From Bacteroidota bacterium (GTDB taxonomy: Bacteria > Bacteroidota > Rhodothermia > Rhodothermales > UBA10348), in the NCBI GenBank assembly GCA_027622005.1, contig JAQBZH010000017.1, positions 1 to 55,623 on the forward strand: a stretch of 55,623 nucleotides of DNA, written 5' to 3'. The notes beneath the pieces were generated by a model. The model worked only from the letters and a program-made list of their open reading frames with translations, ran no database searches and had not been told where the DNA came from. Made by a program: the position numbers and the translations under genes. Shown piece by piece: positions 39,506-47,380 of the stretch (position 1 is the stretch's first letter; the number at the start of each line of letters is the position of its first letter).

Positions 39506-40237
39506 TTAGGGCCTTTTGAATGACTCTCTTCGAAAAGCCACAACGGCTAAAGTAACCGTTGCCCCGGCTTTCTCCAGCACCTCGGATGCCGAATCAAGTG
39601 TTGCGCCGGTGGTCATAACATCATCCACCAGCAATACATGCTTTCCCTCAATCGATTTCGTTACGCTAAATGCACCTTGAACATTGGAAGTTCGGAATTC
39701 TCTCGTCAATCCGCTCTGGGAAGGGGACAATGACGGCCGAATAAAAGCCCCGAGATGCAATTGAAGCTGATTGGCACTTGCAAATGCTGCTGCAATGGGG
39801 ACTGTATGCAAAAAGCCTCTTTCCAATATTTTGGTTCGATGAGAAGGAATTGGAACGCACCAACCGTCAACCCCATCGAAATGAACTCGGTGATTTCCAA
39901 GTAACCGACCGATGGCTGCACGCCCTTCGTACTTGAGCGACCGATGCAGTGATCTGATGGGCGAATCAGCGCGATAATACCATTTTGCCCATACAGGCCT
40001 CCCACCGGCCGTCCATCCCGGCAATTCGCACGTTGGGATTTCGCATTGATCCATTTCATCAGAACAACTAAGACATAAAAAGCCTCCTTTTGGGGAGCGA
40101 ATTTTACAGTGGTAGCATTGGTGCGGGACCAACACTTCGAGTGCAGACCTCCATCCTTTACCCGCTCGGAGCCCATTCTTTTTTAAAGACGCCCTTTCCG
40201 AAGAAATTTTCATAAGAATCCGATGAAAAGCGAACAT
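39506..40237 (-). CDS. comF: ComF family protein (phosphoribosyltransferase fold)
   Basis: This 243-residue protein has the N-terminal four-Cys zinc ribbon (C41, C44, C55, C58 in PHQCYHC and LCLSC) and a C-terminal type I phosphoribosyltransferase loop LLVDDVMTTGATLDSA. ComF is a cytosolic partner in DNA uptake during natural transformation and interacts with PriA in some species. An ATG at 40213 (MKISSER) is an alternative start. No other competence genes are in view. Confidence 0.88.
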   Translation of the reverse strand: MFAFHRILMKISSERASLKKNGLRAGKGWRSALEVLVPHQCYHCKIRSPKGGFLCLSCSDEMDQCEIPTCELPGWTAGGRPVWAKWYYRADSPIRSLHRSLKYEGRAAIGRLLGNHRVHFDGVDGWCVPIPSHRTKILERGFLHTVPIAAAFASANQLQLHLGAFIRPSLSPSQSGLTREFRTSNVQGAFSVTKSIEGKHVLLVDDVMTTGATLDSASEVLEKAGATVTLAVVAFRRESFKRP

Positions 40238-40361
40238 ACCCCATCAAACAGAGGCAACAGGAAAGGAGAATGAAACTCGAAAGTTGTATACTCGCATCAA
40301 ACTGATTTCTACCAGAAGGCGATCTCACCCAGACGGCGTTCGATAAACTGTACGATATGTT

Positions 40362-40592
40362 ATGACCATACGAAAGCGAAAAGGCATGCTGATCAAAAAC
40401 ACCAACCCTAGTTTGGTGACGATCAAAATGGCTACGCGAACCATTACGTTGGCACCTGGCGACGAAGAATTGATAACAGCAGAAGAAGTCCTCGACGATA
40501 CTTTGCGCGACCACCTACAAGTGCGCGGCGTTTCTATCGTTCGCCCGGCCGGCGACGAAGAAGAGGCAGAGCTACGCGAACGATTGGCTTAG
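40362..40592 (+). CDS. Small conserved-looking protein upstream of the mannosyltransferase-like gene, unknown function
   Basis: This 76-residue acidic protein has an N-terminal beta-rich part (SLVTIKMATRTITLAPGDEE) and a C-terminal charged helix (DEEEAELRERLA). I do not recognise a family. An ATG at 40386 (MLIKNTNPS) is an alternative, perhaps better, start. It ends 4 nt before the glycosyltransferase gene on the same strand, so the two are almost surely co-transcribed and possibly translationally coupled. Confidence 0.6.
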   Translation: MTIRKRKGMLIKNTNPSLVTIKMATRTITLAPGDEELITAEEVLDDTLRDHLQVRGVSIVRPAGDEEEAELRERLA

Positions 40593-40596
40593 TATT

Positions 40597-41742
40597 ATGC
40601 GCATACTTGCTTTAGAACCATGGTATGGGGGCTCACATCGAGCATTTTTAGACGGATTCACTTCCCACACACGGCACAAAGTCGATAAAGTGACCATGTC
40701 TGCCCGGTTCTGGAAGTGGCGCATGCATGGCGGCGCGGTGACCATGGCGCTCAAGGTGCAGGAGCTCTATGCCAAAGGCGACAAGCCGGATCTTATTTTT
40801 GCCTCTAGTATGGTGAATCTGCCCGCGTTTTTGGCATTGACCCGAACTGAGCTTCAGGGCGTTCCGGTGGTCATGTATATGCATGAAAACCAGCTCACCT
40901 ATCCGCTTCCAGAAGGAAAAGCGCGAGACCACACCTACGGTTATATCAATTACGTTTCGTGTTTGGCCGCCGACCACATTTTATTCAATTCCCAGTTTCA
41001 CTACGATCAGTTTGTCGAAGCGCTCCCTCGCTTACTTCGCCTGTTTCCAGATTACACCCACCTCAATACCGCCCAGCAAATCCGATTGAAAAGCTCGGTT
41101 ATGCACCTGGGACTGGACCTTCGCGGGCATGATAAATACGCTTCCGCTTATGAAGGGCACGGTTGGGGACCTGGGATGAAGCCTCCCATTGTACTTTGGA
41201 ATCAACGATGGGAGTATGACAAAAATCCGGCAGCGTTTTTTCGGTTGATGAATCGTCTGGACGATTCAGGCCATAAATTCCGTTTGATTTTGGCGGGCGA
41301 GCATTTCGAAGAGCTTCCACCTGAATTTGAAAAAGCTTTTGAGCGTTATGCCGAGCGCATCCTGCACTACGGCTACGCCGAGGATTTTAAAGAATATAGC
41401 AGCCTCTTACACCGCGCCGACATCGTGATATCGACCTCGATTCATGAGTTTTTCGGCATTTCGATGCTGGAGGCCATCTATTGTGGGTGCCATCCACTCC
41501 TTCCGAATCGATTATCGTATCCCGAACTCATCCCTGAATCTCTCCACTCGCCACTGCTTCATGCACCCATATTGTATTCGGATGATGATGAGCTATTCAG
41601 CATGATGACGCGCATTTTAAAGGGGGAAGAACGCCCGCTACCCGTTAGCACGTTGAAAAGCATTTCGGCCCATTTGGAATGGAGCCAGCACGTGAATCAT
41701 TTTGATGATTTGTTCGAACGGATCGTCGAAGGACACGCTTAA
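40597..41742 (+). CDS. Glycosyltransferase of the tRNA-queuosine mannosyltransferase (GTDC1/QTMAN) family
   Basis: This 381-residue protein is recognisably related to animal GTDC1/QTMAN, which adds mannose to queuosine in tRNA-Asp. It has the N-terminal LEPWYGGSHRAFLDG motif (6-20), MHENQLTYP (95-103), RWEYDKNP (204-211) and the GT-B sugar-nucleotide site STSIHEFFGISMLEAIYCG with an E-x7-E pair (E284, E292). The N-terminal half is the DUF3524-type domain and the C-terminal half a GT4-like domain. There is no signal peptide or membrane helix, consistent with a cytoplasmic RNA-modifying enzyme. Whether the bacterial protein modifies tRNA is inferred from homology. Other glycosyl acceptors are possible. 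Confidence 0.85.
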   Translation: MRILALEPWYGGSHRAFLDGFTSHTRHKVDKVTMSARFWKWRMHGGAVTMALKVQELYAKGDKPDLIFASSMVNLPAFLALTRTELQGVPVVMYMHENQLTYPLPEGKARDHTYGYINYVSCLAADHILFNSQFHYDQFVEALPRLLRLFPDYTHLNTAQQIRLKSSVMHLGLDLRGHDKYASAYEGHGWGPGMKPPIVLWNQRWEYDKNPAAFFRLMNRLDDSGHKFRLILAGEHFEELPPEFEKAFERYAERILHYGYAEDFKEYSSLLHRADIVISTSIHEFFGISMLEAIYCGCHPLLPNRLSYPELIPESLHSPLLHAPILYSDDDELFSMMTRILKGEERPLPVSTLKSISAHLEWSQHVNHFDDLFERIVEGHA

Positions 41743-41770
41743 AAGCGGTTCGGGATAACTTAGCCAGTGC

Positions 41771-41798
41771 GGGGGGCGGCTTCCGCCCGCCGCCCCCC
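41771..41798. terminator. Bidirectional terminator between convergent genes
   Basis: A perfect 10-bp GC-rich stem (ggggggcggc at 41771-41780 with gccgcccccc at 41789-41798) and an 8-nt loop lies midway between the mannosyltransferase-like gene and icd, which converge here. No long T tract flanks it on the + side. The - side sequence beyond it (gcactggctaagtt) is likewise not a classical U tract. Confidence 0.6.
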
Positions 41799-41806
41799 AC
41801 CTGCCC

Positions 41807-43048
41807 TTACATATTTTCAACCATTGCACGGCCAAATTCGCTGCACTTTAGCAGCGTTGCGCCTTCCATCTGGCGTTCAAAGTCGTAGGTAACTCGTTTC
41901 TGGCCAATCGTTTTGTCAAGTGAAGCGATGATCAGGTCGGCTGCTTCATTCCATCCCATATAGCGAAACATCATTTCACCGGAAAGAATAACCGAGCCCG
42001 GGTTAACTTTGTCAAGGCCGGCATATTTCGGCGCCGTTCCGTGCGTGGCTTCAAAAATGGACAAACCGGTATCGTAGTTGATATTGGCGCCGGGTGCGAT
42101 ACCAATACCGCCAACCTGCGCTGCCAGTGCATCGGAGATGTAGTCTCCGTTGAGGTTCATCGTTGCAATAACGCCGTATTCAGATGGCCTGGTCAATATC
42201 TGCTGAAGGAAAGCATCTGCGATGACATCTTTGATGATGATGCCGTTTGGGAGCTTGCACCATGGCCCTTCGCCAATGACTTCCCCACCAAATTCTTGAC
42301 AGGCCAGTTCGTAGGCCCAATCCCGAAACGCGCCTTCCGTGTACTTCATGATATTGCCCTTGTGGACAATAGTCACACTTTCCTTGCCCTGATCAATCGC
42401 AAACTGGATGGCCGCTCGCACAAGTCGTTTGGTGCCTTCTGACGATATAGGTTTGATGCCGTATCCGGTCGTGTCGGGGAACCGGACCTTAGCAAAGTGA
42501 TCGGGGAAAGAGGCTTTTAGCGCCTCGGCAAATTTCTTTGCGTCCGCGGTACCGGCCTGGAATTCGATTCCGGCGTAAATGTCCTCCGCGTTTTCCCGGA
42601 AGATGATCATATCAATCAGTTCGGGCTGTTTGACGGGGGAAGGGACACCTTCAAAGTAGCGAACCGGGCGAACACAGGCATAGAGATCAAGCTTTTGACG
42701 CAAGGCAACATTTAACGACCGAATACCACCGCCAACGGGGGTTGTCAGCGGGCCCTTGATCGATACCAAGTGGTTTTGAATGGCCGTCAAGGTGTCTTCA
42801 GGAAGCCATTCACCAAACTTATCAAATGCCTTTTCGCCGGCGTACACTTCAAACCATTCGATTTTCCGGCTGCCTTTGTACGCTTTCTGAACGGCTTGAT
42901 CAAATACAAATTGCGCTGCCGCCCAAATGTCCGGACCTATACCATCGCCTTCAATAAATGGAATAATGGGGTTGTTCGGCACTTGGAGTTTGCCAGAAAC
43001 CATTTTAACGTTTGCACCTTTCGAAGGAGTCGTTAGATTCTTATACAT
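41807..43048 (-). CDS. icd: Isocitrate dehydrogenase, NADP-dependent
   Basis: This 413-residue homodimeric E. coli-type ICDH is the TCA-cycle enzyme converting isocitrate to 2-oxoglutarate. The substrate-binding [13 protein letters not shown] contains Ser 111, the residue phosphorylated by AceK in E. coli. NADP specificity is suggested by the Lys-Tyr of [17 protein letters not shown] and the Tyr/Arg of [13 protein letters not shown] slightly Lys-rich N-terminal leader precedes the core. The gene is monocistronic by context, with 100 nt of non-coding sequence upstream. Confidence 0.96.
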   Translation of the reverse strand: MYKNLTTPSKGANVKMVSGKLQVPNNPIIPFIEGDGIGPDIWAAAQFVFDQAVQKAYKGSRKIEWFEVYAGEKAFDKFGEWLPEDTLTAIQNHLVSIKGPLTTPVGGGIRSLNVALRQKLDLYACVRPVRYFEGVPSPVKQPELIDMIIFRENAEDIYAGIEFQAGTADAKKFAEALKASFPDHFAKVRFPDTTGYGIKPISSEGTKRLVRAAIQFAIDQGKESVTIVHKGNIMKYTEGAFRDWAYELACQEFGGEVIGEGPWCKLPNGIIIKDVIADAFLQQILTRPSEYGVIATMNLNGDYISDALAAQVGGIGIAPGANINYDTGLSIFEATHGTAPKYAGLDKVNPGSVILSGEMMFRYMGWNEAADLIIASLDKTIGQKRVTYDFERQMEGATLLKCSEFGRAMVENM

Positions 43049-43149
43049 GGACGTCGTTTGGAATTAATTAATTTCTTGGTGGTTGGGCCCCACGGAGCTC
43101 GATGAGGCTAAAAATAATAATTAAAGGACTTCAGGTTGTAGGGGAAGCA

Positions 43150-43881
43150 CTACAATCGTCCGAAAATAGAGCGAATCCGAAGCTCCCATACCTTCCAGGC
43201 AGCTTCCCGCACGATGGCCTTGCTCATTTTTGATAGACCTTCGGTTCGTTCGGTAAAAATGATGGGCACTTCTACCAATGAAAAGCCCTTTTTCCAGGCT
43301 TTAAAGTTCAATTCGATTTGAAACGAATACCCGTTGGATCGGATTGCGCCGAGGTCGATAGCTTCTAATACCCGACGGTGAAAACATTTAAATCCGGCCG
43401 TTACATCCTTAATTTTAATGCCCGTAATGACTCGGGTGTATATCCCAGCGCTATAGGAAAGCATCAACCGAGGAAGAGGCCAGTTAATAACCCTAACGCC
43501 GTGGATGTACCTGGATCCAATCGCGAGGTCAGCTTCGCCGTTTAGAACGGGTGCCACAATGCGTTCAAGATCGGCAGGGTTGTGAGACATGTCGGCATCC
43601 ATCTCGCAAATGAGTTCGTATCCTGCGTCCAAAGCGTACCTGAACCCCGCTATATAGGCTGTTCCAAGTCCTTGTTTGCCCGTGCGCCTGAGCAAATGAA
43701 TCCTTTCTGGGTGATGGTCTTTGAGAGCTTCGACGAGATCGCCGGTTCCGTCAGGACTTGCATCATCCACCACTAGAACATGAAAAGACAGGGGCAAGCC
43801 TAGTACCTGCCCGATGACCGAGCTGATATTTTCCGCTTCATTGAACGTGGGTATGATAACAATTGGGTGCTCTTGATGCAT
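43150..43881 (-). CDS. Polyprenol-phosphate mannosyltransferase-like GT2 (Dpm1-like)
   Basis: This 243-residue GT2 enzyme lacks the C-terminal membrane domain, like yeast/human Dpm1 and mycobacterial Ppm1 catalytic parts. Motifs: VVDDASPDGTGDLVEAL, the metal-binding CEMDADMSHNPADL, and KDVTAGFKCFHRRVLEAID. It transfers mannose (or another hexose) from GDP-sugar to a lipid carrier for protein or surface-glycan glycosylation. It follows the anti-sigma gene by 20 nt on the same strand, so it may be the third gene of that operon. Confidence 0.87.
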   Translation of the reverse strand: MHQEHPIVIIPTFNEAENISSVIGQVLGLPLSFHVLVVDDASPDGTGDLVEALKDHHPERIHLLRRTGKQGLGTAYIAGFRYALDAGYELICEMDADMSHNPADLERIVAPVLNGEADLAIGSRYIHGVRVINWPLPRLMLSYSAGIYTRVITGIKIKDVTAGFKCFHRRVLEAIDLGAIRSNGYSFQIELNFKAWKKGFSLVEVPIIFTERTEGLSKMSKAIVREAAWKVWELRIRSIFGRL

Positions 43882-43901
43882 CCGAACCGATAGGGAGAGG
43901 T

Positions 43902-44180
43902 TTACCGAGACAAATTGGCATTGTTACGAAGAAAAGTCATGGTATGTTCGACCAGCTCTGCTGGTAATTTGACCTCCCGGCCTTCTTTGATCAGGTCAAT
44001 CGTTGTGCGATACTGATCAAAATACGGACCACAACATTTGCACATTCCAAGATGCTCATCGAACTGCTGGCTGACTTTCCGTGGAAGCGTGCCCTCGACA
44101 TAATCCGCTAAAAAGCTCGTCACTTTTTTACAGTTCGGCGCCAAACCTAGGAGGGTTTTTATTGTATAAACTACATTCAT
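43902..44180 (-). CDS. Anti-sigma factor, zinc-finger type
   Basis: This small protein of about 92 residues has the anti-sigma zinc-finger HC2 pattern H-x3-C-x2-C in FDEHLGMCKCCGPYF, preceded by an acidic helix (FLADYVEGTLP). No membrane helix is evident, so it is a soluble anti-sigma factor. An in-frame GTG at 44195 overlaps the sigma stop; the ATG at 44180, 4 nt past that stop, is equally good. It is coupled to the upstream sigma gene. Confidence 0.8.
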   Translation of the reverse strand: MNVVYTIKTLLGLAPNCKKVTSFLADYVEGTLPRKVSQQFDEHLGMCKCCGPYFDQYRTTIDLIKEGREVKLPAELVEHTMTFLRNNANLSR

Positions 44181-44184
44181 ATCG

Positions 44185-44811
44185 CTACTCTGCACTTTGG
44201 CGTTGATATTGAAAATGAGGGTTTAACATTTCCCTCAATGCGACACGAGCCCGATGAAGCCTGACACGCACCGCGCCTCCTGAAATTTCCAACATCTTGG
44301 CAACTTCTTCAGTTGAATGCTCTTCTATGTCTCTCAAAATGACAATCGTTTTATAATCTTCGGGGAGTCGGTCTATGGCGCGATGTAAGATCTCATGCCT
44401 ATTCGTTTGCTCAGCAATCCGTAATGGATCCCAACTCGCCACCGTCTCCACAAACATCCCTTTAGAAAAGGAAGGTTGCAAGCGGTCAAAGTCTGAATCG
44501 CTGAGCGAGGTCATTCTTTTTGATTTACGAAGAGACCCACGAGCCAAATTAATGCCGATGGCGTACAGCCAAGTAGTGAATTTGGACTCTCGCCTGAAAG
44601 TCTTAATTCGCTGAAACGCTTGTAAAAACGTCTCTTGTATTATGTTTTGGGACTCTTCTTCATCTCCAAGGATGCGAAAAACAATTCGGAATAGACGCGG
44701 GCTTTCCTGAGTAACCAATCGTTCGAATGCTTTTTCATCTCCTGCTAATAAAGCGTCGAGATCAGGCTCCAATGAAGGTCCTTCAATCTTGCTCCGCGCC
44801 GTTTCCGTCAT
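44185..44811 (-). CDS. Second ECF-type RNA polymerase sigma factor
   Basis: This 208-residue ECF sigma factor has region 2 (LFRIVFRILGDEEESQNIIQ ... FTTWLYAIGINLARG) and region 4 (RLPEDYKTIVILRDIEEHST ... SGGAVRVRLHRARVALREML). It differs from the first sigma factor in its linker and N-terminus. It is divergent from the pyruvate dehydrogenase operon across a 278-nt gap, and is followed by its anti-sigma gene and the Dpm1-like gene. Confidence 0.92.
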   Translation of the reverse strand: MTETARSKIEGPSLEPDLDALLAGDEKAFERLVTQESPRLFRIVFRILGDEEESQNIIQETFLQAFQRIKTFRRESKFTTWLYAIGINLARGSLRKSKRMTSLSDSDFDRLQPSFSKGMFVETVASWDPLRIAEQTNRHEILHRAIDRLPEDYKTIVILRDIEEHSTEEVAKMLEISGGAVRVRLHRARVALREMLNPHFQYQRQSAE

Positions 44812-44978
44812 ATTCGTAGTTAATCAAGCTAAATAGTTACAACTCGAACGATCTTTGTGCCGCTTAGGAGGATTGGTTGCAAGAACCTACTCCCATTGTC
44901 TAAGCAAAAGAAAGAAGACCGTCCCTAAACGATAATGAAGGATGCGCGTTCCCTGCCCACAGGACGTAGCTTGTAACT

Positions 44979-44994
44979 ACTTGTAATGACAAGT
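44979..44994. promoter_or_regulatory. Inverted repeat in the sigma/pdhA intergenic region
   Basis: The repeat acttgt-aatg-acaagt (6-bp perfect arms) lies 95 nt upstream of pdhA and 168 nt upstream of the divergent sigma gene. It is a candidate operator for either gene. No protein is assigned. Confidence 0.35.
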
Positions 44995-45013
44995 TAGTAA
45001 AGATATCGTTAAC

Positions 45014-45047
45014 AATAATACACTTGGCTGCAATTTGTCGTATTATT
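45014..45047. promoter_or_regulatory. Spaced inverted repeat upstream of pdhA
   Basis: Perfect 8-bp arms aataatac and gtattatt (45014-45021 and 45040-45047) flank an 18-nt spacer and end 42 nt before the pdhA start. The AT-rich arms and position suggest an operator or promoter element for the pyruvate dehydrogenase operon. No consensus was recognised. Confidence 0.4.
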
Positions 45048-45089
45048 CAAAGCTTTCAAATTTTCTGAGCACCGATAAACTCGCGCATC

Positions 45090-46253
45090 ATGGCCAAACA
45101 GACTCGAAAAACGCCTACCACTTCTTCAAAACAGATTCCGTCCACAGCTAAAAAGGCGGCACCCAAATCCAGAGCAAAAAAAGAGGTCTTAGAGGGTTCA
45201 TTTCCGACGTCTCTTGAACTCAATGTGACGTTTGATACCTACCCGGCTGGGGCCTATACCCACCAGGAATTAGGATTATCGGTGGACGACGTGTTGTCGA
45301 TGTATCGAAATATGCTCTTGCAGCGACGCTTTGAAGAACGTGCGGCGCAAATGTACGGAAAGCAGAAAATCGCAGGTTTTCTTCACCTTTACATTGGCCA
45401 GGAGGCTATTTCAACCGGAACAGCTACGGCCATTAAAATCGGACTCGATTCCATTATAACTGCCTACCGCGACCATGGCCACGGCTTAGCTCTTGGGATG
45501 ACTGCCAATGAGTGCATGGCCGAGATGTTTGGCAAAGTTGGTGGCTGCTCCCGTGGAAAGGGAGGCTCCATGCACTTCTTTTCAAAGGAAAAAGGATTGT
45601 TTGGGGGGCACGGTATTGTTGGCGCCCACGTTCCCGTCGGTGTTGGCATTGCCTTCGCGCACAAATACAAAGAAGATGGCGGCGTTTCTATCGCTTTTTA
45701 TGGTGATGGGGCCGCGGGTCAAGGTTCAATCCATGAAGCTGCAAACCTGGCTTCCTTGTATGAATTGCCCTCCATTTTGGTGGTGGAAAACAACCATTAT
45801 GCGATGGGAACCGCGGTTCACAGAGCATTTGCCGAAACGGAATTCACGCACCATGCCGTAGGCTATAGAATGAAAGCGGCTTTGGTTGATGGAATGGACG
45901 TGTTCTCTGTATGTAAAGCTATGCAGGATCACGTGGCTCTGGCTCGCGAGAATAAACCCTCCATGCTCGAAATTAGAACGTACCGCTACCGCGGACATTC
46001 GATGTCTGACCCGCAGCTGTACCGGACCAAAGAGGAACTCGAATCCAAGAAGAACGAGGATCCCATCATCCGGCTAAAAGCCTACATTCTGGACCATAAA
46101 ATGACCAGTGTCAAGGCGCTCGATGCCATTGACGAGGACGTAAACGACGAAGTAAAAGCTTCTGTCGACTTTGCAGAAAATAGCCCGGTACCCGATCTCA
46201 GCGAAATATATGACAATATCTACGATGAGTCCGATTACCCTTATTTGGCCTAA
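45090..46253 (+). CDS. pdhA: Pyruvate dehydrogenase E1 component subunit alpha
   Basis: This 387-residue thiamine diphosphate enzyme subunit decarboxylates pyruvate. The TPP motif GDGAAGQGSIHEAANLASLY ... NNHYAMGT is intact, as is the phosphorylation-loop equivalent YRYRGHSMSDPQLYR. The first about 45 residues are a Lys/Ser/Ala-rich extension (MAKQTRKTPTTSSKQ ... RAKKEV) absent from most homologues and likely flexible. It is the first gene of the pdhA-pdhB-pdhC operon. Confidence 0.94.
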   Translation: MAKQTRKTPTTSSKQIPSTAKKAAPKSRAKKEVLEGSFPTSLELNVTFDTYPAGAYTHQELGLSVDDVLSMYRNMLLQRRFEERAAQMYGKQKIAGFLHLYIGQEAISTGTATAIKIGLDSIITAYRDHGHGLALGMTANECMAEMFGKVGGCSRGKGGSMHFFSKEKGLFGGHGIVGAHVPVGVGIAFAHKYKEDGGVSIAFYGDGAAGQGSIHEAANLASLYELPSILVVENNHYAMGTAVHRAFAETEFTHHAVGYRMKAALVDGMDVFSVCKAMQDHVALARENKPSMLEIRTYRYRGHSMSDPQLYRTKEELESKKNEDPIIRLKAYILDHKMTSVKALDAIDEDVNDEVKASVDFAENSPVPDLSEIYDNIYDESDYPYLA

Positions 46254-46319
46254 TCCGCGGCTTTTTGCTCTTAAAACACTCAGTTAGACACAACTTTTAG
46301 TAAGAAACTAGGCATCGCA

Positions 46320-47303
46320 ATGGCAATTTTGCAGTACAGAGAAGCGCTTAGAGCGGCAATGACCGAAGAAATGGAACGCGAGTCTCGCGTATTTCTGATG
46401 GGAGAAGAAGTGGCCGAATATAACGGCGCTTATAAGGTCAGCGAGGGCATGCTGGAGCAGTTTGGTCCCAAAAGAATCATAGACACCCCCATTTCTGAAA
46501 ATGGGTTTTGTGGATTGGGTGTAGGTGCGGCCATGGCTGGGCTTCGTCCGATCATAGAGTTTATGACCTTTAATTTTTCCTTTGTGGCCATCGATCAGTT
46601 GATCAACAATGCCGCAAAGATTCGGTATATGTCGGGTGGTCAGTTCAATATTCCAATTGTGTTTCGGGGCGCCAACGGTGCTGCGGGCCAGTTGGCAGCG
46701 ACGCATAACACGTCCACTGAATCGATTTACGCAACCATTCCTGGACTAAAAGTCGTTGCGCCATCCAATCCGGACGATGCAAAGGGACTGCTCAAATCAT
46801 CCATTCGGGATAATAATCCGGTCATTTTCCTTGAAAGTGAGGTTATGTTTGGGTGGAAAGGCGAAGTGTCGGATGAAAAAGACTACCTCATTCCAATTGG
46901 CAAAGCACGCATTGGCCGGGTAGGAACGGATGTAACCATCGTAGCACACTCCAAGAGCTATTGGATTGCGATGGACGTCGCCGATCAATTGGCGCTGGAA
47001 GGATTCAGCGCCGAAGTAATCGATCCTCGCACCATTCGCCCATTTGATATAGATACGGTTGTTGAATCAATTAAAAAGACGAATCGCTGCGTAATTATCG
47101 ACGAAAGCAATCCGTTTGCGAGCATATCGTCAGAAATTGCGTACCAGATTCAGGAGCGAGCATTTGATCACTTAGATGCCCCCATCATCCGAATCACATC
47201 GAAAGATGTACCGGCGCCGTATGCCAAGAATCTGATCGAGTATTACATGCCGCAAGCAAAAGATGCTTACGACGCATGTAAACGAGTGATGTACGTCAAG
47301 TAA
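46320..47303 (+). CDS. pdhB: Pyruvate dehydrogenase E1 component subunit beta
   Basis: This 327-residue beta subunit completes the E1 heterotetramer. It has the GEEVAEYNGAYKVSEGML and DTPISENGFCGLGVGAA motifs and the active-site His in AATHNTSTE, where many homologues have QHSQ. The C-terminal domain ends with a VPAPYAKNLIEYYMP segment typical of E1 beta. It sits 66 nt after pdhA. Confidence 0.94.
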   Translation: MAILQYREALRAAMTEEMERESRVFLMGEEVAEYNGAYKVSEGMLEQFGPKRIIDTPISENGFCGLGVGAAMAGLRPIIEFMTFNFSFVAIDQLINNAAKIRYMSGGQFNIPIVFRGANGAAGQLAATHNTSTESIYATIPGLKVVAPSNPDDAKGLLKSSIRDNNPVIFLESEVMFGWKGEVSDEKDYLIPIGKARIGRVGTDVTIVAHSKSYWIAMDVADQLALEGFSAEVIDPRTIRPFDIDTVVESIKKTNRCVIIDESNPFASISSEIAYQIQERAFDHLDAPIIRITSKDVPAPYAKNLIEYYMPQAKDAYDACKRVMYVK

Positions 47304-47380
47304 GAAGGGTACGCCGGCCTTGAAGGCGTTTTTAGGCCCGAATAAATCGCTTTAGAGAAACTCAAAAAGGATCGAAAGAA

